From Bog-756 sp035531955 (GTDB taxonomy: Bacteria > Actinomycetota > Acidimicrobiia > Acidimicrobiales > RAAP-2), in NCBI GenBank assembly GCA_035531955.1, contig DATKRZ010000015.1, forward strand, positions 1 through 40,056: DNA of 40,056 nt, given 5' to 3'. Both the position numbers and the translations under genes were made by a program. This document shows positions 8,117 to 17,057 of the stretch, piece after piece. Under the pieces are notes generated by a model. The model was not told the origin of the DNA and ran no database searches. It saw only the letters and a program-made list of their open reading frames with translations. Position 1 is the stretch's first letter. Every line of letters begins with the position of its first letter.

Positions 8117-9397
8117 GTGGACCGGTTCGTCGTGACACCCAACGGGCCCCTCTCGGGGACCGTACGGGCCGGTGGGGCGAAGAACTCGGTGTTGAAGCTC
8201 ATGGCCGCCTGCCTGCTCGCCGAGGGCCGCCACGTGCTGACCAACGTCCCCCGGATCACCGACGTGGACATCATGGGCGAGGTGCTCGGGGCCATTGGGG
8301 TGGACGTCAGACGGGGGCGGACCCCGGACGAGCTGGTCGTGACCACGCCCGCCGATGTCAACCCCGAGGCACCCTACGAGCTGGTGGAGAAGATGCGGGC
8401 GTCGGTGGTGGTGCTCGGGCCGCTGCTGGCCCGCTGCGGCTGGGCCAAGGTGTCGATGCCCGGTGGCGACGACTTCGGGCCGCGGCCGATCGACATGCAT
8501 CTGCGCGCCCTCGAGTCGATGGGCACCGCCTTCGTGTCCTCCCACGGCTATGTCGAGGCACGGGTCGAGTCGACCGTGTCGTCGGTGCCCCGGCTGATCG
8601 GTAACCGGGTCGTCCTCGAGTACCCCAGCCACACCGGCACCGACAACGTGCTCATGGCCGCGTCGTTGGCCAAGGGGACCACCGTCATCGAGAACGCGGC
8701 GCGCGAGCCAGAGGTCAGGGACCTGGCCGAGTTCCTCAACTCGATGGGCGCCCGGATCACCGGAGCCGGCACCTCGCGTATCGAGGTCGAGGGCGTCGAC
8801 CGGTTGTCCCCGGCCACCCACGCGGTCATCCCCGACCGGCTGGTGGTGGCCACGTTCCTGGTGGCGGCCGGACTGGCCGGGGGCGAGGTCGTGGTCGAGG
8901 ACGGCCGGCCCGACCATATGGACATGCTCATCCGCAAGCTGGCGGCTGCGGGCACCGAGGTCACGCTGGAGCCCGGTGGTCTGCGGGCAGCCAGGGACCG
9001 CTCGCACCGGCTGCAGGCGTTCGACGTGGCCACACTGCCGTATCCCGGGTTCGCTACCGACTACAAGCCGCTGGCGGTCACCCTGTTGACGGTGGCCCAG
9101 GGGGTGGGCATCGTGACCGAGAACCTCTTCTTCGGCCGCTTCCGCTACGTCGAGGAACTGCGCCGGATGGGCGCCGACATCCGGACCGAGGGCCACCATG
9201 CGGTGGTCCGGGGCGTCGAGCGGCTCTCGGGCGCACCGGTAAGGGCCTTCGACGTGCGGGCCGGCGCCGCCCTGGTGCTGGCCGGTCTGGTGGCGGACGG
9301 CGCCACCGTGATCACCGACGCCCACCACGTCGACCGGGGCTACGAGGACCTCGACGGGAAGCTGGTCTCGCTCGGCGCCCACGTCTCCCGGGTCTGA
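8117..9397 (+). CDS. murA: UDP-N-acetylglucosamine 1-carboxyvinyltransferase MurA, Asp-type
   Basis: MurA transfers enolpyruvate from PEP to UDP-GlcNAc, the first committed step of peptidoglycan synthesis in the cytosol. The 426-residue length is normal. The N-terminal GGAKNSVLKL contains the conserved Lys-Asn pair (Lys22, Asn23), and the active-site loop reads MPGGDDFGPRPID. The usual catalytic Cys (Cys115 in E. coli) is replaced by Asp118 (codon 8468-8470). This natural Cys-to-Asp form is known in mycobacteria and Chlamydia and makes the enzyme insensitive to fosfomycin. The start is GTG 8117, with a -10-like CATACT 6 bases before it. It sits between the mutase and meaB on the same strand without obvious functional linkage. 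Confidence 0.97.
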   Translation: MDRFVVTPNGPLSGTVRAGGAKNSVLKLMAACLLAEGRHVLTNVPRITDVDIMGEVLGAIGVDVRRGRTPDELVVTTPADVNPEAPYELVEKMRASVVVLGPLLARCGWAKVSMPGGDDFGPRPIDMHLRALESMGTAFVSSHGYVEARVESTVSSVPRLIGNRVVLEYPSHTGTDNVLMAASLAKGTTVIENAAREPEVRDLAEFLNSMGARITGAGTSRIEVEGVDRLSPATHAVIPDRLVVATFLVAAGLAGGEVVVEDGRPDHMDMLIRKLAAAGTEVTLEPGGLRAARDRSHRLQAFDVATLPYPGFATDYKPLAVTLLTVAQGVGIVTENLFFGRFRYVEELRRMGADIRTEGHHAVVRGVERLSGAPVRAFDVRAGAALVLAGLVADGATVITDAHHVDRGYEDLDGKLVSLGAHVSRV

Positions 9398-9416
9398 CGG
9401 CCAGGCCCCTCCGGTC

Positions 9417-9422
9417 TACGCT
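9417..9422 (+). promoter_or_regulatory. -10 hexamer of meaB
   Basis: TACGCT ends 9 bases before the ATG at 9432, and no Shine-Dalgarno is present. It is a plausible promoter for a very short-leader meaB transcript, but weaker evidence than at 6353 or 10484. Confidence 0.4.
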
Positions 9423-9431
9423 CGTCACTCC

Positions 9432-10442
9432 ATGCCCGCGGCCCGCACGTCCGACCCCTCGACCCTGTTCGAGGCAGCCCGGAGCGGCGACCGGGTGGCC
9501 CTGGCCCGGCTGCTGTCGCTGGTGGAGCGCGGCGGTGAGCCTTCCCGCACGGTTGCCGGACTGGCATTCAAGGCGCCGGGGGATGCCTACTCGGTGGGGA
9601 TCACCGGGGCCCCTGGGGCAGGCAAGTCGACCCTCACCGACCGGCTCATCGCCATCGGGAGGGAACGCGGGATCGACCGGGGGGACTCCGGGGGGGACCA
9701 GGAGGGGGACAAGGTGGCCGTCCTGGCCGTCGACCCCTCGTCCCCATTCTCGGGCGGTGCCATTCTCGGCGACCGGGTGCGCATGCAGAGCCATGCGCTC
9801 GATGACGGCGTCTTCATCCGGTCGATGGCCACCCGAGGCCATATGGGAGGGCTGTCGGTGGCCGTCCCGGACGCGGTCCGGGTGCTGTCGGCGGTGGGGA
9901 TGCCGGTGGTCCTGGTCGAAACGGTCGGGGTCGGCCAGCAGGAGGTCGAGGTGGCCGCGGCCACCGACACGACCATCGTGGTGGTCAACCCCGGTTGGGG
10001 AGACGCCATCCAGGCCAACAAGGCGGGCCTCTTGGAGATCGCCGACCTCTTCGTGATCAACAAGGCCGATCGCCCCGGGGCGAGGGAGACCCGCCGGGAC
10101 CTCGAGCTCATGCTGGATCTGACCGAGCTGGGCGCGTGGCGCCCACCCATCGTGGAGACGGTGGCGTCGAAGGGGGACGGGATCGAGGCCCTGTGGTCGG
10201 CGGTCGGCGAGCACCGGGCCCATCAGATCGAGCACGGCACGCTGGAGCGGATGCGCCAGAAGCGCCTCGAACTCGAGTTCCACCAGATCGTGGCGGCGCG
10301 GGTCGGTGAGCGGATCGCGGCCCTGGCCGCCGCCGACCGCTTCGCCGACATCATGGCGGCGATGGTGGCGGGTGACATCGACCCGTACCAGGCCGCTGAC
10401 CGCTTGCTGGCCAAGGTGATGCGGGACCGAATCGACCCCTGA
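9432..10442 (+). CDS. meaB: MeaB/ArgK-type G3E GTPase, acyl-CoA mutase chaperone
   Basis: MeaB proteins use GTP to gate loading of adenosylcobalamin into acyl-CoA mutases and protect the enzymes from inactivation. The P-loop GAPGAGKST is at residues 59-67. Other family hallmarks are DRVRMQSHA, FIRSMATRGHMGG, the Walker B-like VETVGVGQQEVEVA and the guanine-specificity motif NKAD. A short Gly/Asp-rich insertion follows the first helix (about residues 83-93). At 336 residues the length is normal. The gene is near the mutase large subunit, with murA between them, which makes it the natural partner of that mutase. The C-terminal residues resemble the MeaB dimerisation arm. Confidence 0.94.
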   Translation: MPAARTSDPSTLFEAARSGDRVALARLLSLVERGGEPSRTVAGLAFKAPGDAYSVGITGAPGAGKSTLTDRLIAIGRERGIDRGDSGGDQEGDKVAVLAVDPSSPFSGGAILGDRVRMQSHALDDGVFIRSMATRGHMGGLSVAVPDAVRVLSAVGMPVVLVETVGVGQQEVEVAAATDTTIVVVNPGWGDAIQANKAGLLEIADLFVINKADRPGARETRRDLELMLDLTELGAWRPPIVETVASKGDGIEALWSAVGEHRAHQIEHGTLERMRQKRLELEFHQIVAARVGERIAALAAADRFADIMAAMVAGDIDPYQAADRLLAKVMRDRIDP

Positions 10443-10483
10443 GAGGCGGCGCGGGGGTGCCACCCACGCGGAGGGTGCTCAGG

Positions 10484-10489
10484 TAGCGT
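10484..10489 (+). promoter_or_regulatory. -10 hexamer of treS
   Basis: TAGCGT is followed by exactly 6 bases and the GTG at 10496, consistent with a leaderless treS mRNA. No Shine-Dalgarno is visible. Confidence 0.55.
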
Positions 10490-10495
10490 GCGCAC

Positions 10496-12247
10496 GTGGC
10501 TGTTGAATCCGAACCCGGAGTCCCCCGCGCCCCCCTGGCCTTCCCCCCTCTCGGAAGCCTGGCCAAGCTCGGGATCCGCCAGGCTCCGTTGGTGGCCCCC
10601 GAGGAGGATCCCCTCTGGTTCCAGCGGGCCGTGTTCTACGAGGTCCTCATCCGGGGCTTCTTCGACGGCAACAACGACGGGGTCGGCGACATCCCCGGCC
10701 TCATCGCCAAGCTCGATTACCTCCAGTGGCTCGGGGTCGACTGCCTGTGGCTGCTCCCCTTCTACCCCTCCCCGCTCCGCGACGGCGGCTACGACATCAG
10801 CGATTTCTACTCGGTCCATCCCGAGAGCGGTACGGTCGAGGACCTGAAGCGGCTGCTCGACGAGGCCCACGCCCGGGGGATCCGGGTCATCGCCGACCTG
10901 GTCATCAACCACACCAGCGACCAGCACCCCTGGTTCGTCGAGTCGCGGCAGAGCCGTGACAATCCGAAGGCTGATTGGTACGTCTGGAACGACGACGACC
11001 AGCGATGGCCCGAGGCCCGGGTCGTCTTCATCGACATCGAGCGCTCCAACTGGGCTTTCGACCAGGACCGCAACCAGTACTACTGGCACCGGTTCTACGC
11101 CCACCAGCCCGACCTGAACTACGAGAACCCCGAGGTGGCCGACGCCATGCTCGACGTGGTGCGCTTCTGGCTCGACCTCGGTCTCGACGGGTTCCGGCTC
11201 GACGCCGTCCCTTTCCTCTACCAGCGGGACGGAACGGCGGGGGAGAACCTGCCCGAGACACACGCCTTCATCCGCCGGGTGCGGGCCGAGCTCGACGCCA
11301 ACTACCCGGGGAGGATCCTTCTGGCCGAGGCCAACGGCTGGCCGGCCGACGTGGCCGACTACTTCGGGGACGACGACGAGTGCCACCTGTGCTTCAACTT
11401 CCCCCTGATGCCCCGGCTGTTCATGGCCGTCCGCCGCGAGCAGAGCTACCCGATCACCGAGATACTGGCCCAGACACCGGAGGCGCCGGGGAGCAGCCAG
11501 TGGGCCATCTTCCTGCGCAACCACGACGAGCTGACCCTCGAGATGGTGTCCGAGGAGGAGCGCGACTACCTGTTCGCGGAGTACGCCAAGGACCCTCGGA
11601 TGAAGCGGCACATGGGCATCGGCCGCCGCCTGGCCCCGCTGCTCGACCGCGATCGCCGGTTGGCCGAGCTCCTCTACTACCTGTTGTTCACCCTTCCGGG
11701 CAGTCCGGTCCTCTACTACGGCGACGAGATCCAGATGGGCGACAACCTCTATCTGGGCGACCGGGACTCGGTCCGCACCCCGATGCAGTGGACCCCGGAC
11801 CGCAACGGCGGGTTCAGCCGGGCCGACTTCGCCCAGTTGTACCTGCCTCCCCTGATGGACCCGGTCTACGGGTTCTCGGCCGTGAACGTCGAGGCCCAGC
11901 AGCGCAACCCGAGCTCGTTCCTGCACTGGATGAGGCGGATCCTGGCCGTGCGGCGCGAATTCCCCGTCCTCGGGACCGGTGAACTCGAGGTGATCCCGTC
12001 GGCCAACCCGTCCGTGCTGGCCTTCGTCCGCTCGGCGCCGGACCTCGCCGGCCGGGGGCCGGTCAACCCGGTGCTCTGCGTGCACAACGTCAGCCGCCTG
12101 GCCCAGCCGGCTGAGCTGCACGTCGAGCGGTGGGTCGGGCGCCAGCCCATCGAATTGCTCGGGCGGGTGGCCTTCCCGCTCATCACGGCCGATCCGTATC
12201 CGGCCACACTGGCGTCGTACGGGTCCCTGTGCTTCGAGTTGGCCTGA
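10496..12247 (+). CDS. treS: Trehalose synthase (maltose alpha-D-glucosyltransferase)
   Basis: TreS interconverts maltose and trehalose by intramolecular transglucosylation. In actinobacteria it also feeds maltose to the GlgE alpha-glucan pathway. The protein is a GH13 alpha-amylase-family barrel of 583 residues, close to mycobacterial TreS in length and sequence. Catalytic residues can be placed: nucleophile Asp236 in DGFRLDAVP, acid/base Glu278 in LLAEANGWP, and transition-state Asp344 in RNHDELTLEM. The calcium-site and substrate loops (DGVGDIPGL, INHTSDQHPWF) are present. A beta-sandwich domain occupies the C-terminal ~90 residues. No maltokinase is fused or adjacent. GalT converges from the right, with a hairpin between the genes. 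Confidence 0.95.
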   Translation: MAVESEPGVPRAPLAFPPLGSLAKLGIRQAPLVAPEEDPLWFQRAVFYEVLIRGFFDGNNDGVGDIPGLIAKLDYLQWLGVDCLWLLPFYPSPLRDGGYDISDFYSVHPESGTVEDLKRLLDEAHARGIRVIADLVINHTSDQHPWFVESRQSRDNPKADWYVWNDDDQRWPEARVVFIDIERSNWAFDQDRNQYYWHRFYAHQPDLNYENPEVADAMLDVVRFWLDLGLDGFRLDAVPFLYQRDGTAGENLPETHAFIRRVRAELDANYPGRILLAEANGWPADVADYFGDDDECHLCFNFPLMPRLFMAVRREQSYPITEILAQTPEAPGSSQWAIFLRNHDELTLEMVSEEERDYLFAEYAKDPRMKRHMGIGRRLAPLLDRDRRLAELLYYLLFTLPGSPVLYYGDEIQMGDNLYLGDRDSVRTPMQWTPDRNGGFSRADFAQLYLPPLMDPVYGFSAVNVEAQQRNPSSFLHWMRRILAVRREFPVLGTGELEVIPSANPSVLAFVRSAPDLAGRGPVNPVLCVHNVSRLAQPAELHVERWVGRQPIELLGRVAFPLITADPYPATLASYGSLCFELA

Positions 12248-12266
12248 ACTGAACTGGCCCGACCTG

Positions 12267-12286
12267 CTCCCGGTGACGATCGGGAG
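12267..12286. terminator. Hairpin between convergent treS and galT
   Basis: CTCCCG (12267-12272) and CGGGAG (12281-12286) form a perfect 6-bp stem with an 8-base loop 19 bases after the treS stop. There is no T-run, so it is a weak intrinsic terminator at best, possibly serving both convergent genes. Confidence 0.35.
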
Positions 12287-12339
12287 GGGCCGAATGCCCG
12301 ATCATGCAGGGGTGGCTCGATCAGACAGGAGTGCGGTGC

Positions 12340-13332
12340 TCAGCCGGCCTGTGACACCGGGGCCCGGACGGCCAGCTCCTCGGCCGCCTGCTCGGGGTTG
12401 ACAATGTTGATGAGCACCCCGGTGCCCAACTCGAAGCCGGCCACGGTGGTGAGCTTCGGCACCACGTGGACGTGCCAGTGGTAGGGCTCGGGAGCGCGGT
12501 AGGGGGCCGAATGGAAGACCAGGTTGTAGGCCACGTCCCCCACCACGTCGCGCAGCCGGCCGAGGGCCACCTTGAGCGCCCGGCCGACCGCGATCAGGTC
12601 GGTGTCCGGGCTGTGGTGGAGGTGGGGACCGTGGGCCCGCGGGATCACCAGCATCTCGTAGGGCGCACCGCTCCAGAAGGGGCACATCACCAGCACCCGC
12701 TCGTCGGCGTAGACGACCCGGTGGTTGACGTTCTCCTCGGCGTCCACCGTGGTGCAGAGCAGGCACCGCCCGGCGAACCGGGCGAACCCGGCCTGTTCCT
12801 CGACCAGCTCGCGGGGAACGAAGGACATGCCGAGCAGCTGGCCGTGGGGGTGCTCGATCGAGGCTCCGGCTTCGCGTCCGGCATTGACGATGGGCTGGCT
12901 GTAGCGCAGACCGGGTATCGAGGAGTGCTCCTCGATCCGGTCGCGGATGGCGGTCATCACCGCTGTGGTCTGCTGGTCGCTGAGCATCGACCACGAGTTC
13001 TGGTGGTCCGGCGAGAGCACGATGACCTCGTGGATGCCGCCCGCGGTGGCCTGGGTGAAGACCGGGCCCCTGTTGGTGACCACGAAGGGGGCGTTACCCT
13101 CGAAGGCGGGATACAGGTTGGGGACCACCCGAACCAGCCACTTGCCGTCGGCGCCCCGGGTCTCGAGGGTGGGGGACACGGTCTCCTCGTTGCCCGGGCA
13201 GAAGGGGCAGGGTCGGGAGGTGTCGGCCTGGATGGAGGCCATCCGGGGGGCAAAGGCCTTGGGGCGGACGGCCCGGTCGGTGCTGACCACCACCCAGCGC
13301 CCGGTGAGGGGATCGAGTCGGAGCTGGTTCAT
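12340..13332 (-). CDS. galT: Galactose-1-phosphate uridylyltransferase
   Basis: GalT swaps UMP between UDP-glucose and galactose 1-phosphate in the Leloir pathway through a uridylylated histidine. The zinc-binding CPFC (Cys42, Cys45) and the active-site HPHGQ (His161 and His163, Gln165; the second His is the nucleophile) are present. Near the C-terminus, YHWHVHVVPKL supplies another histidine cluster typical of the HIT superfamily. The 330-residue length is normal for the actinobacterial form. Start ATG 13332 fits the family N-terminus (NQLRLDPLTGRWV). The only Shine-Dalgarno-like sequence is 15 bases upstream and lies in an inverted repeat. No galK or galE is adjacent. Confidence 0.94.
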   Translation of the reverse strand: MNQLRLDPLTGRWVVVSTDRAVRPKAFAPRMASIQADTSRPCPFCPGNEETVSPTLETRGADGKWLVRVVPNLYPAFEGNAPFVVTNRGPVFTQATAGGIHEVIVLSPDHQNSWSMLSDQQTTAVMTAIRDRIEEHSSIPGLRYSQPIVNAGREAGASIEHPHGQLLGMSFVPRELVEEQAGFARFAGRCLLCTTVDAEENVNHRVVYADERVLVMCPFWSGAPYEMLVIPRAHGPHLHHSPDTDLIAVGRALKVALGRLRDVVGDVAYNLVFHSAPYRAPEPYHWHVHVVPKLTTVAGFELGTGVLINIVNPEQAAEELAVRAPVSQAG

Positions 13333-13355
13333 CAGAGGTGCGCGTTGCTCCTCTG
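13333..13355 (-). promoter_or_regulatory. Inverted repeat covering the galT ribosome binding site
   Basis: In the galT mRNA, CAGAGG (13355-13350) can pair with CCTCTG (13338-13333), which directly abuts the ATG. The AGGAG at 13352-13348 falls partly inside the stem. This could modulate initiation, but the stem is only 6 bp. Confidence 0.35.
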
Positions 13356-13521
13356 TGGTCGCCTGCTGTCTCTACGCACGATGGTCGCCACCTCAATCCA
13401 GTCTTCGACGCCCGCCCCTGACTCCGGTGCCAAGCAAATGGCGCACGCCCTGCCACCAACGTAGCAATGTCGGGACCCGGAGCGGTGCCAGGCCGGTGAC
13501 CGCCCCCGGCGTGCAGGGTGC

Positions 13522-13527
13522 CAGAAT
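13522..13527 (+). promoter_or_regulatory. -10 hexamer of the 13534 membrane protein
   Basis: CAGAAT is followed by 6 bases and the ATG at 13534, matching the leaderless geometry seen elsewhere and favouring this start over the ATG at 13561. Confidence 0.4.
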
Positions 13528-13533
13528 CGCTCG

Positions 13534-14031
13534 ATGCCCCCAGCCCATCCCGCGGCGCTGATGGCCGTCCACCCCCGGGACGCGGCCTACGACCTCGTCC
13601 TGGTGGCCCATGTGCTGGCCGGACTGGCCGGCCTCGGGGCCGTGGCCGCGGCCGGGCTCTCCGCCCTGGCCCTCCTCCGGTGGGGCCGAGCCTCGGAGCC
13701 GGTGCGGCGCTACTACCGCCCCGGGGTGAACTGGGCCGGCCGTGTCCTGTTCGTGGTGCCGGTGCTCGGCCTGGCCCTGATGGCGATGAGCGGCGGCGAC
13801 TGGACGTTCGCCGACGGGTGGATCACGGCCGGTCTCATCCTGTGGGTGGTGGCCGCCCTGGCGGCGGAGATGGTCCTCTGGCCGGCGGAGCGGAGGCTGC
13901 AGGCCGCGGTAGCCGGCGACCGGACGGCGTCCGCCGGCCTCAGGTCCCAGTGCCTCCGAGTGGCGGGGACGGCCTCGGCGCTGGCCCTGGTCCTGCTGGC
14001 CGCCACGGTGGTGATGGTGGCCAAGCCGTGA
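13534..14031 (+). CDS. Small integral membrane protein, four predicted helices
   Basis: The 165-residue protein has four hydrophobic segments, at roughly residues 19-45, 68-88, 95-118 and 145-163, separated by short loops. A conserved-looking basic loop (RWGRASEPVRRYYRPG) lies between the first two. The layout resembles the predicted integral membrane family DUF2269 (four helices, about 150 residues), but I cannot confirm membership. The first helix contains a His (LVAHVLAG) that could be a haem or metal ligand. The ATG at 13534 is favoured by an upstream -10-like element; ATG 13561 is the alternative. It converges with the P450 gene on the other strand. Function unknown. Confidence 0.75.
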   Translation: MPPAHPAALMAVHPRDAAYDLVLVAHVLAGLAGLGAVAAAGLSALALLRWGRASEPVRRYYRPGVNWAGRVLFVVPVLGLALMAMSGGDWTFADGWITAGLILWVVAALAAEMVLWPAERRLQAAVAGDRTASAGLRSQCLRVAGTASALALVLLAATVVMVAKP

Positions 14032-14052
14032 CCTGCGGTCGGGCGGACGCGG

Positions 14053-15327
<1,275 letters not shown>

Positions 15328-15333
15328 CCGGTT

Positions 15334-15339
15334 ACCTTA
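15334..15339 (-). promoter_or_regulatory. -10 hexamer of the P450 gene
   Basis: On the minus strand TAAGGT is followed by 6 bases and the GTG at 15327. It overlaps the end of the siroheme gene, so the P450 may have its own leaderless transcript. The same bases could also be read as a weak AAGG ribosome binding site. Confidence 0.45.
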
Positions 15340-16149
15340 CCGAGACGGGTCGTCGTCGCGCCGATCCGGTGCCGGTGTCGGCGCCGGGCCGGCGGCCCGC
15401 TGTCCGGGAGGGGGCGGGACGCAGGCCTCGAGCAACGCCGCCCGGGCCTCGTCGATCCGTCCGGCGGCGACCAGTGGTGCCACCTGCCGGTCCAGGATGG
15501 CCGTCCAGTCCACCGCCCCGGTGGACCGCCCCGCGTCCCGCATGGCCGTCCGGGCCTCGTCCACCAGGGTGGCCATCTCGGCCACGCCGGGCGGGATCGA
15601 GTTGGCGATCCGGTCTCTCAGCCATCGGGCTAGGGCCGGGCTGGCCCCGCCGGTCGATACGGCCACAGTCACCCTCCCGTCGCGGTGCACGGCCGGAAGC
15701 CGGATCGTACCCGGGCTGGCGCTGTCGACGCTGTTGACCATCACCCCGGCGCCGACGGCGTCGGCGACGACGGCCCCGTCGACCTCCGGCCGGCCGGTCG
15801 CCGCCACCACCAGGCGGTAGCCCGCCGCCTCGCCCACTCCGTAGGACCGGCGCTGCCACTCGAGCGACCCCCCGCCCGCCGGGGGCCCCCTCCGGTGGCG
15901 GGCCGGCCTCGCCGCAGCCAGCGCGGTCAGGGTGTCGACCATCCGGGGCGCCACCACCGTCACCCGGGCCCCGGCCTCCACCAGGGCCTGCGCCTTGCGA
16001 GCGGCGACCGGGCCGCCGCCCACCACCAGGCACCGGCACCCGGCCAGCTGCAGCACGACGGGGAAGTCGGGCTGGTCGTCGGGTCGGGGATCCGGGGGTC
16101 GGGTCATGGGATCGGGAGGGACGGGCGGGCCCGTCGTGGACCGCCCCAT
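15337..16149 (-). CDS. Precorrin-2 dehydrogenase / sirohydrochlorin ferrochelatase (siroheme synthase N-domain type)
   Basis: This Met8/CysG-N type protein oxidises precorrin-2 to sirohydrochlorin with NAD and inserts iron, making the siroheme used by sulfite and nitrite reductases. The NAD-binding Rossmann motif VVGGGPVAARKAQALVEAGA is at about 42-61. VVAATG, VNSVDSASPGTIRLPA and STGGASPALARWLRDRI are the characteristic stretches of this family. There is no methyltransferase (CysG C) domain, so precorrin-2 must be made by a separate gene elsewhere. The start ATG is 16149; ATG 16107 would remove a Pro-rich leader of 14 residues. It is divergent from cysH and the siroheme reductase, which fits a role in sulfur assimilation. 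Confidence 0.9.
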   Translation of the reverse strand: MGRSTTGPPVPPDPMTRPPDPRPDDQPDFPVVLQLAGCRCLVVGGGPVAARKAQALVEAGARVTVVAPRMVDTLTALAAARPARHRRGPPAGGGSLEWQRRSYGVGEAAGYRLVVAATGRPEVDGAVVADAVGAGVMVNSVDSASPGTIRLPAVHRDGRVTVAVSTGGASPALARWLRDRIANSIPPGVAEMATLVDEARTAMRDAGRSTGAVDWTAILDRQVAPLVAAGRIDEARAALLEACVPPPPGQRAAGPAPTPAPDRRDDDPSR

Positions 16150-16218
16150 TGTCGCCGCCGCCCGCCCCCGGGGCGAGTCGCGGGGCCTCCCGGACGGATT
16201 GTTCTAAAACTTGATCTG

Positions 16219-16235
16219 ATTAGTCATGTATAGTC
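16219..16235 (+). promoter_or_regulatory. Candidate cysH promoter and direct-repeat operator
   Basis: An A/T-rich island (about 16200-16240) stands out in GC-rich DNA between the divergent siroheme gene and cysH. It holds ATTAGTC (16219-16225) and TATAGTC (16229-16235), direct repeats spaced 10 bp, one helical turn. TATAGT (16229-16234) is a plausible -10 for cysH. A repressor or activator bound to the repeats would control both directions. The regulator is not in the window. Confidence 0.45.
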
Positions 16236-16240
16236 TGGAG

Positions 16241-16349
16241 TGGTGAGTCGGGACGCTTCCGGTGGCCGAAACAGGGCGGGCTCACGGCCGAAGGGGGCCG
16301 GACCCGGCGCTCCTCCCCCCACAGGGCGCGAGACAGAGAGGTCGTGGAA
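16241..16349 (+). promoter_or_regulatory. Structured 5' leader of cysH
   Basis: If transcription starts just after the -10 at 16229, the cysH leader is about 110 nt. GTGAG (16243-16247) can pair with CTCAC (16281-16285), and GGCCG (16264-16268) with CGGCC (16285-16289). These interleave like an H-type pseudoknot, although they share one base. A GGGGG/CCCCC hairpin (16293-16297 with 16316-16320) follows, just before GAGAGG at 16336-16341. I recognise no known riboswitch consensus, and GC-rich DNA gives chance pairings. Confidence 0.3.
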
Positions 16350-17033
16350 GTGAGCTTCGTGGCAGCCAAGCCTGAATTGACCCGACTGCGCCGAGAGGTC
16401 GACGGGCAGTCGGCTGCCTTCGAATCCGCCCCGGCCGGCCTGATCGTGGCCTGGGCCGTCGAACGCTTCGGTTCCAAGCTGGCCATGGCCGCCTCCTTCC
16501 AGGACGCCGTGCTCATCGACATCGCCGTCACGGTCGATCCCACCGTCGAGGTCGTGTTCCTCGACACCGGCTCCCACTTCCCCGAGACCCTCGACTACGT
16601 GGAGAGGATCCGGGCCCGCTACGACCTCAACCTCACGGTCACCGAGCCGGCGGCCGGAGCCGAGCAGTGGCCGTGCGGTAGCGCCCAGTGCTGTGAGTTC
16701 CGCAAGGTGCGTCCCCTCAAGCTCGCCCTCGAGGGCAAGGAGGCCTGGCTCACCGGCCTGAAGCGGGTCGACGCGCCGACCCGGCGCCACGCACCCGTGG
16801 TCTCCTACGACGAGGGCTGGGGCATGGTGAAGATCAACCCGCTGGCCACCTGGACCGAGGCGGACGTCGCCGGCTACGGAGCCGACCACGGGATTCCCCA
16901 GCACCCCCTACTGTCCGAGGGGTACCTGTCCATCGGCTGCGCGCCGACCACCCGGCCGGTGCAGATCGGCGAGGACCCCCGCTCCGGCCGCTGGTCCGAC
17001 TCGGACAAGGTCGAGTGCGGGCTGCACGTCTGA
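16350..17033 (+). CDS. cysH: Adenylylsulfate (APS/PAPS) reductase CysH with altered Fe-S ligand
   Basis: CysH reduces activated sulfate to sulfite with thioredoxin in assimilatory sulfur metabolism. Present are the nucleotide-binding region (SFQDAVLIDI, FLDTGSHFPETLDY), the double-cysteine CCEFRKVRPL of [4Fe-4S] APS reductases, and the C-terminal catalytic ECGLH. The usual CxxC near the end (GCxPCTRP) reads GCAPTTRP here: the fourth cluster cysteine is Thr (codon 16947-16949). An extra Cys in PCGSAQCC, five residues before the pair, might substitute. The start is GTG 16350, 8 bases after GAGAGG; GTG 16344 is too close to it. The siroheme reductase follows after 18 bases, so this is one operon. 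Confidence 0.92.
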   Translation: MSFVAAKPELTRLRREVDGQSAAFESAPAGLIVAWAVERFGSKLAMAASFQDAVLIDIAVTVDPTVEVVFLDTGSHFPETLDYVERIRARYDLNLTVTEPAAGAEQWPCGSAQCCEFRKVRPLKLALEGKEAWLTGLKRVDAPTRRHAPVVSYDEGWGMVKINPLATWTEADVAGYGADHGIPQHPLLSEGYLSIGCAPTTRPVQIGEDPRSGRWSDSDKVECGLHV

Positions 17034-17057
17034 GATGGCCGTGCGTCTGAGATGACC
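17027..17057 (+). repeat. 17-bp-period direct repeat at the cysH/sulfite reductase junction
   Basis: CGTCTGAGATGGCC (17027-17040) and CGTCTGAGATGACC (17044-17057) differ at one base. The first copy contains the cysH stop and the second contains the start codon of the next gene, so a short duplication created the junction. Confidence 0.75.

Noticed and set aside
16211..16234. TTGATC / TATAGT as a sigma70 promoter pair
   Set aside because: The spacing is only 12 bp, too short for a -35/-10 pair; only the -10 was kept.
16241..16349. SAM riboswitch upstream of cysH
   Set aside because: None of the conserved SAM-I, SAM-II or SAM-IV core sequences could be recognised; only generic pairing potential is seen.
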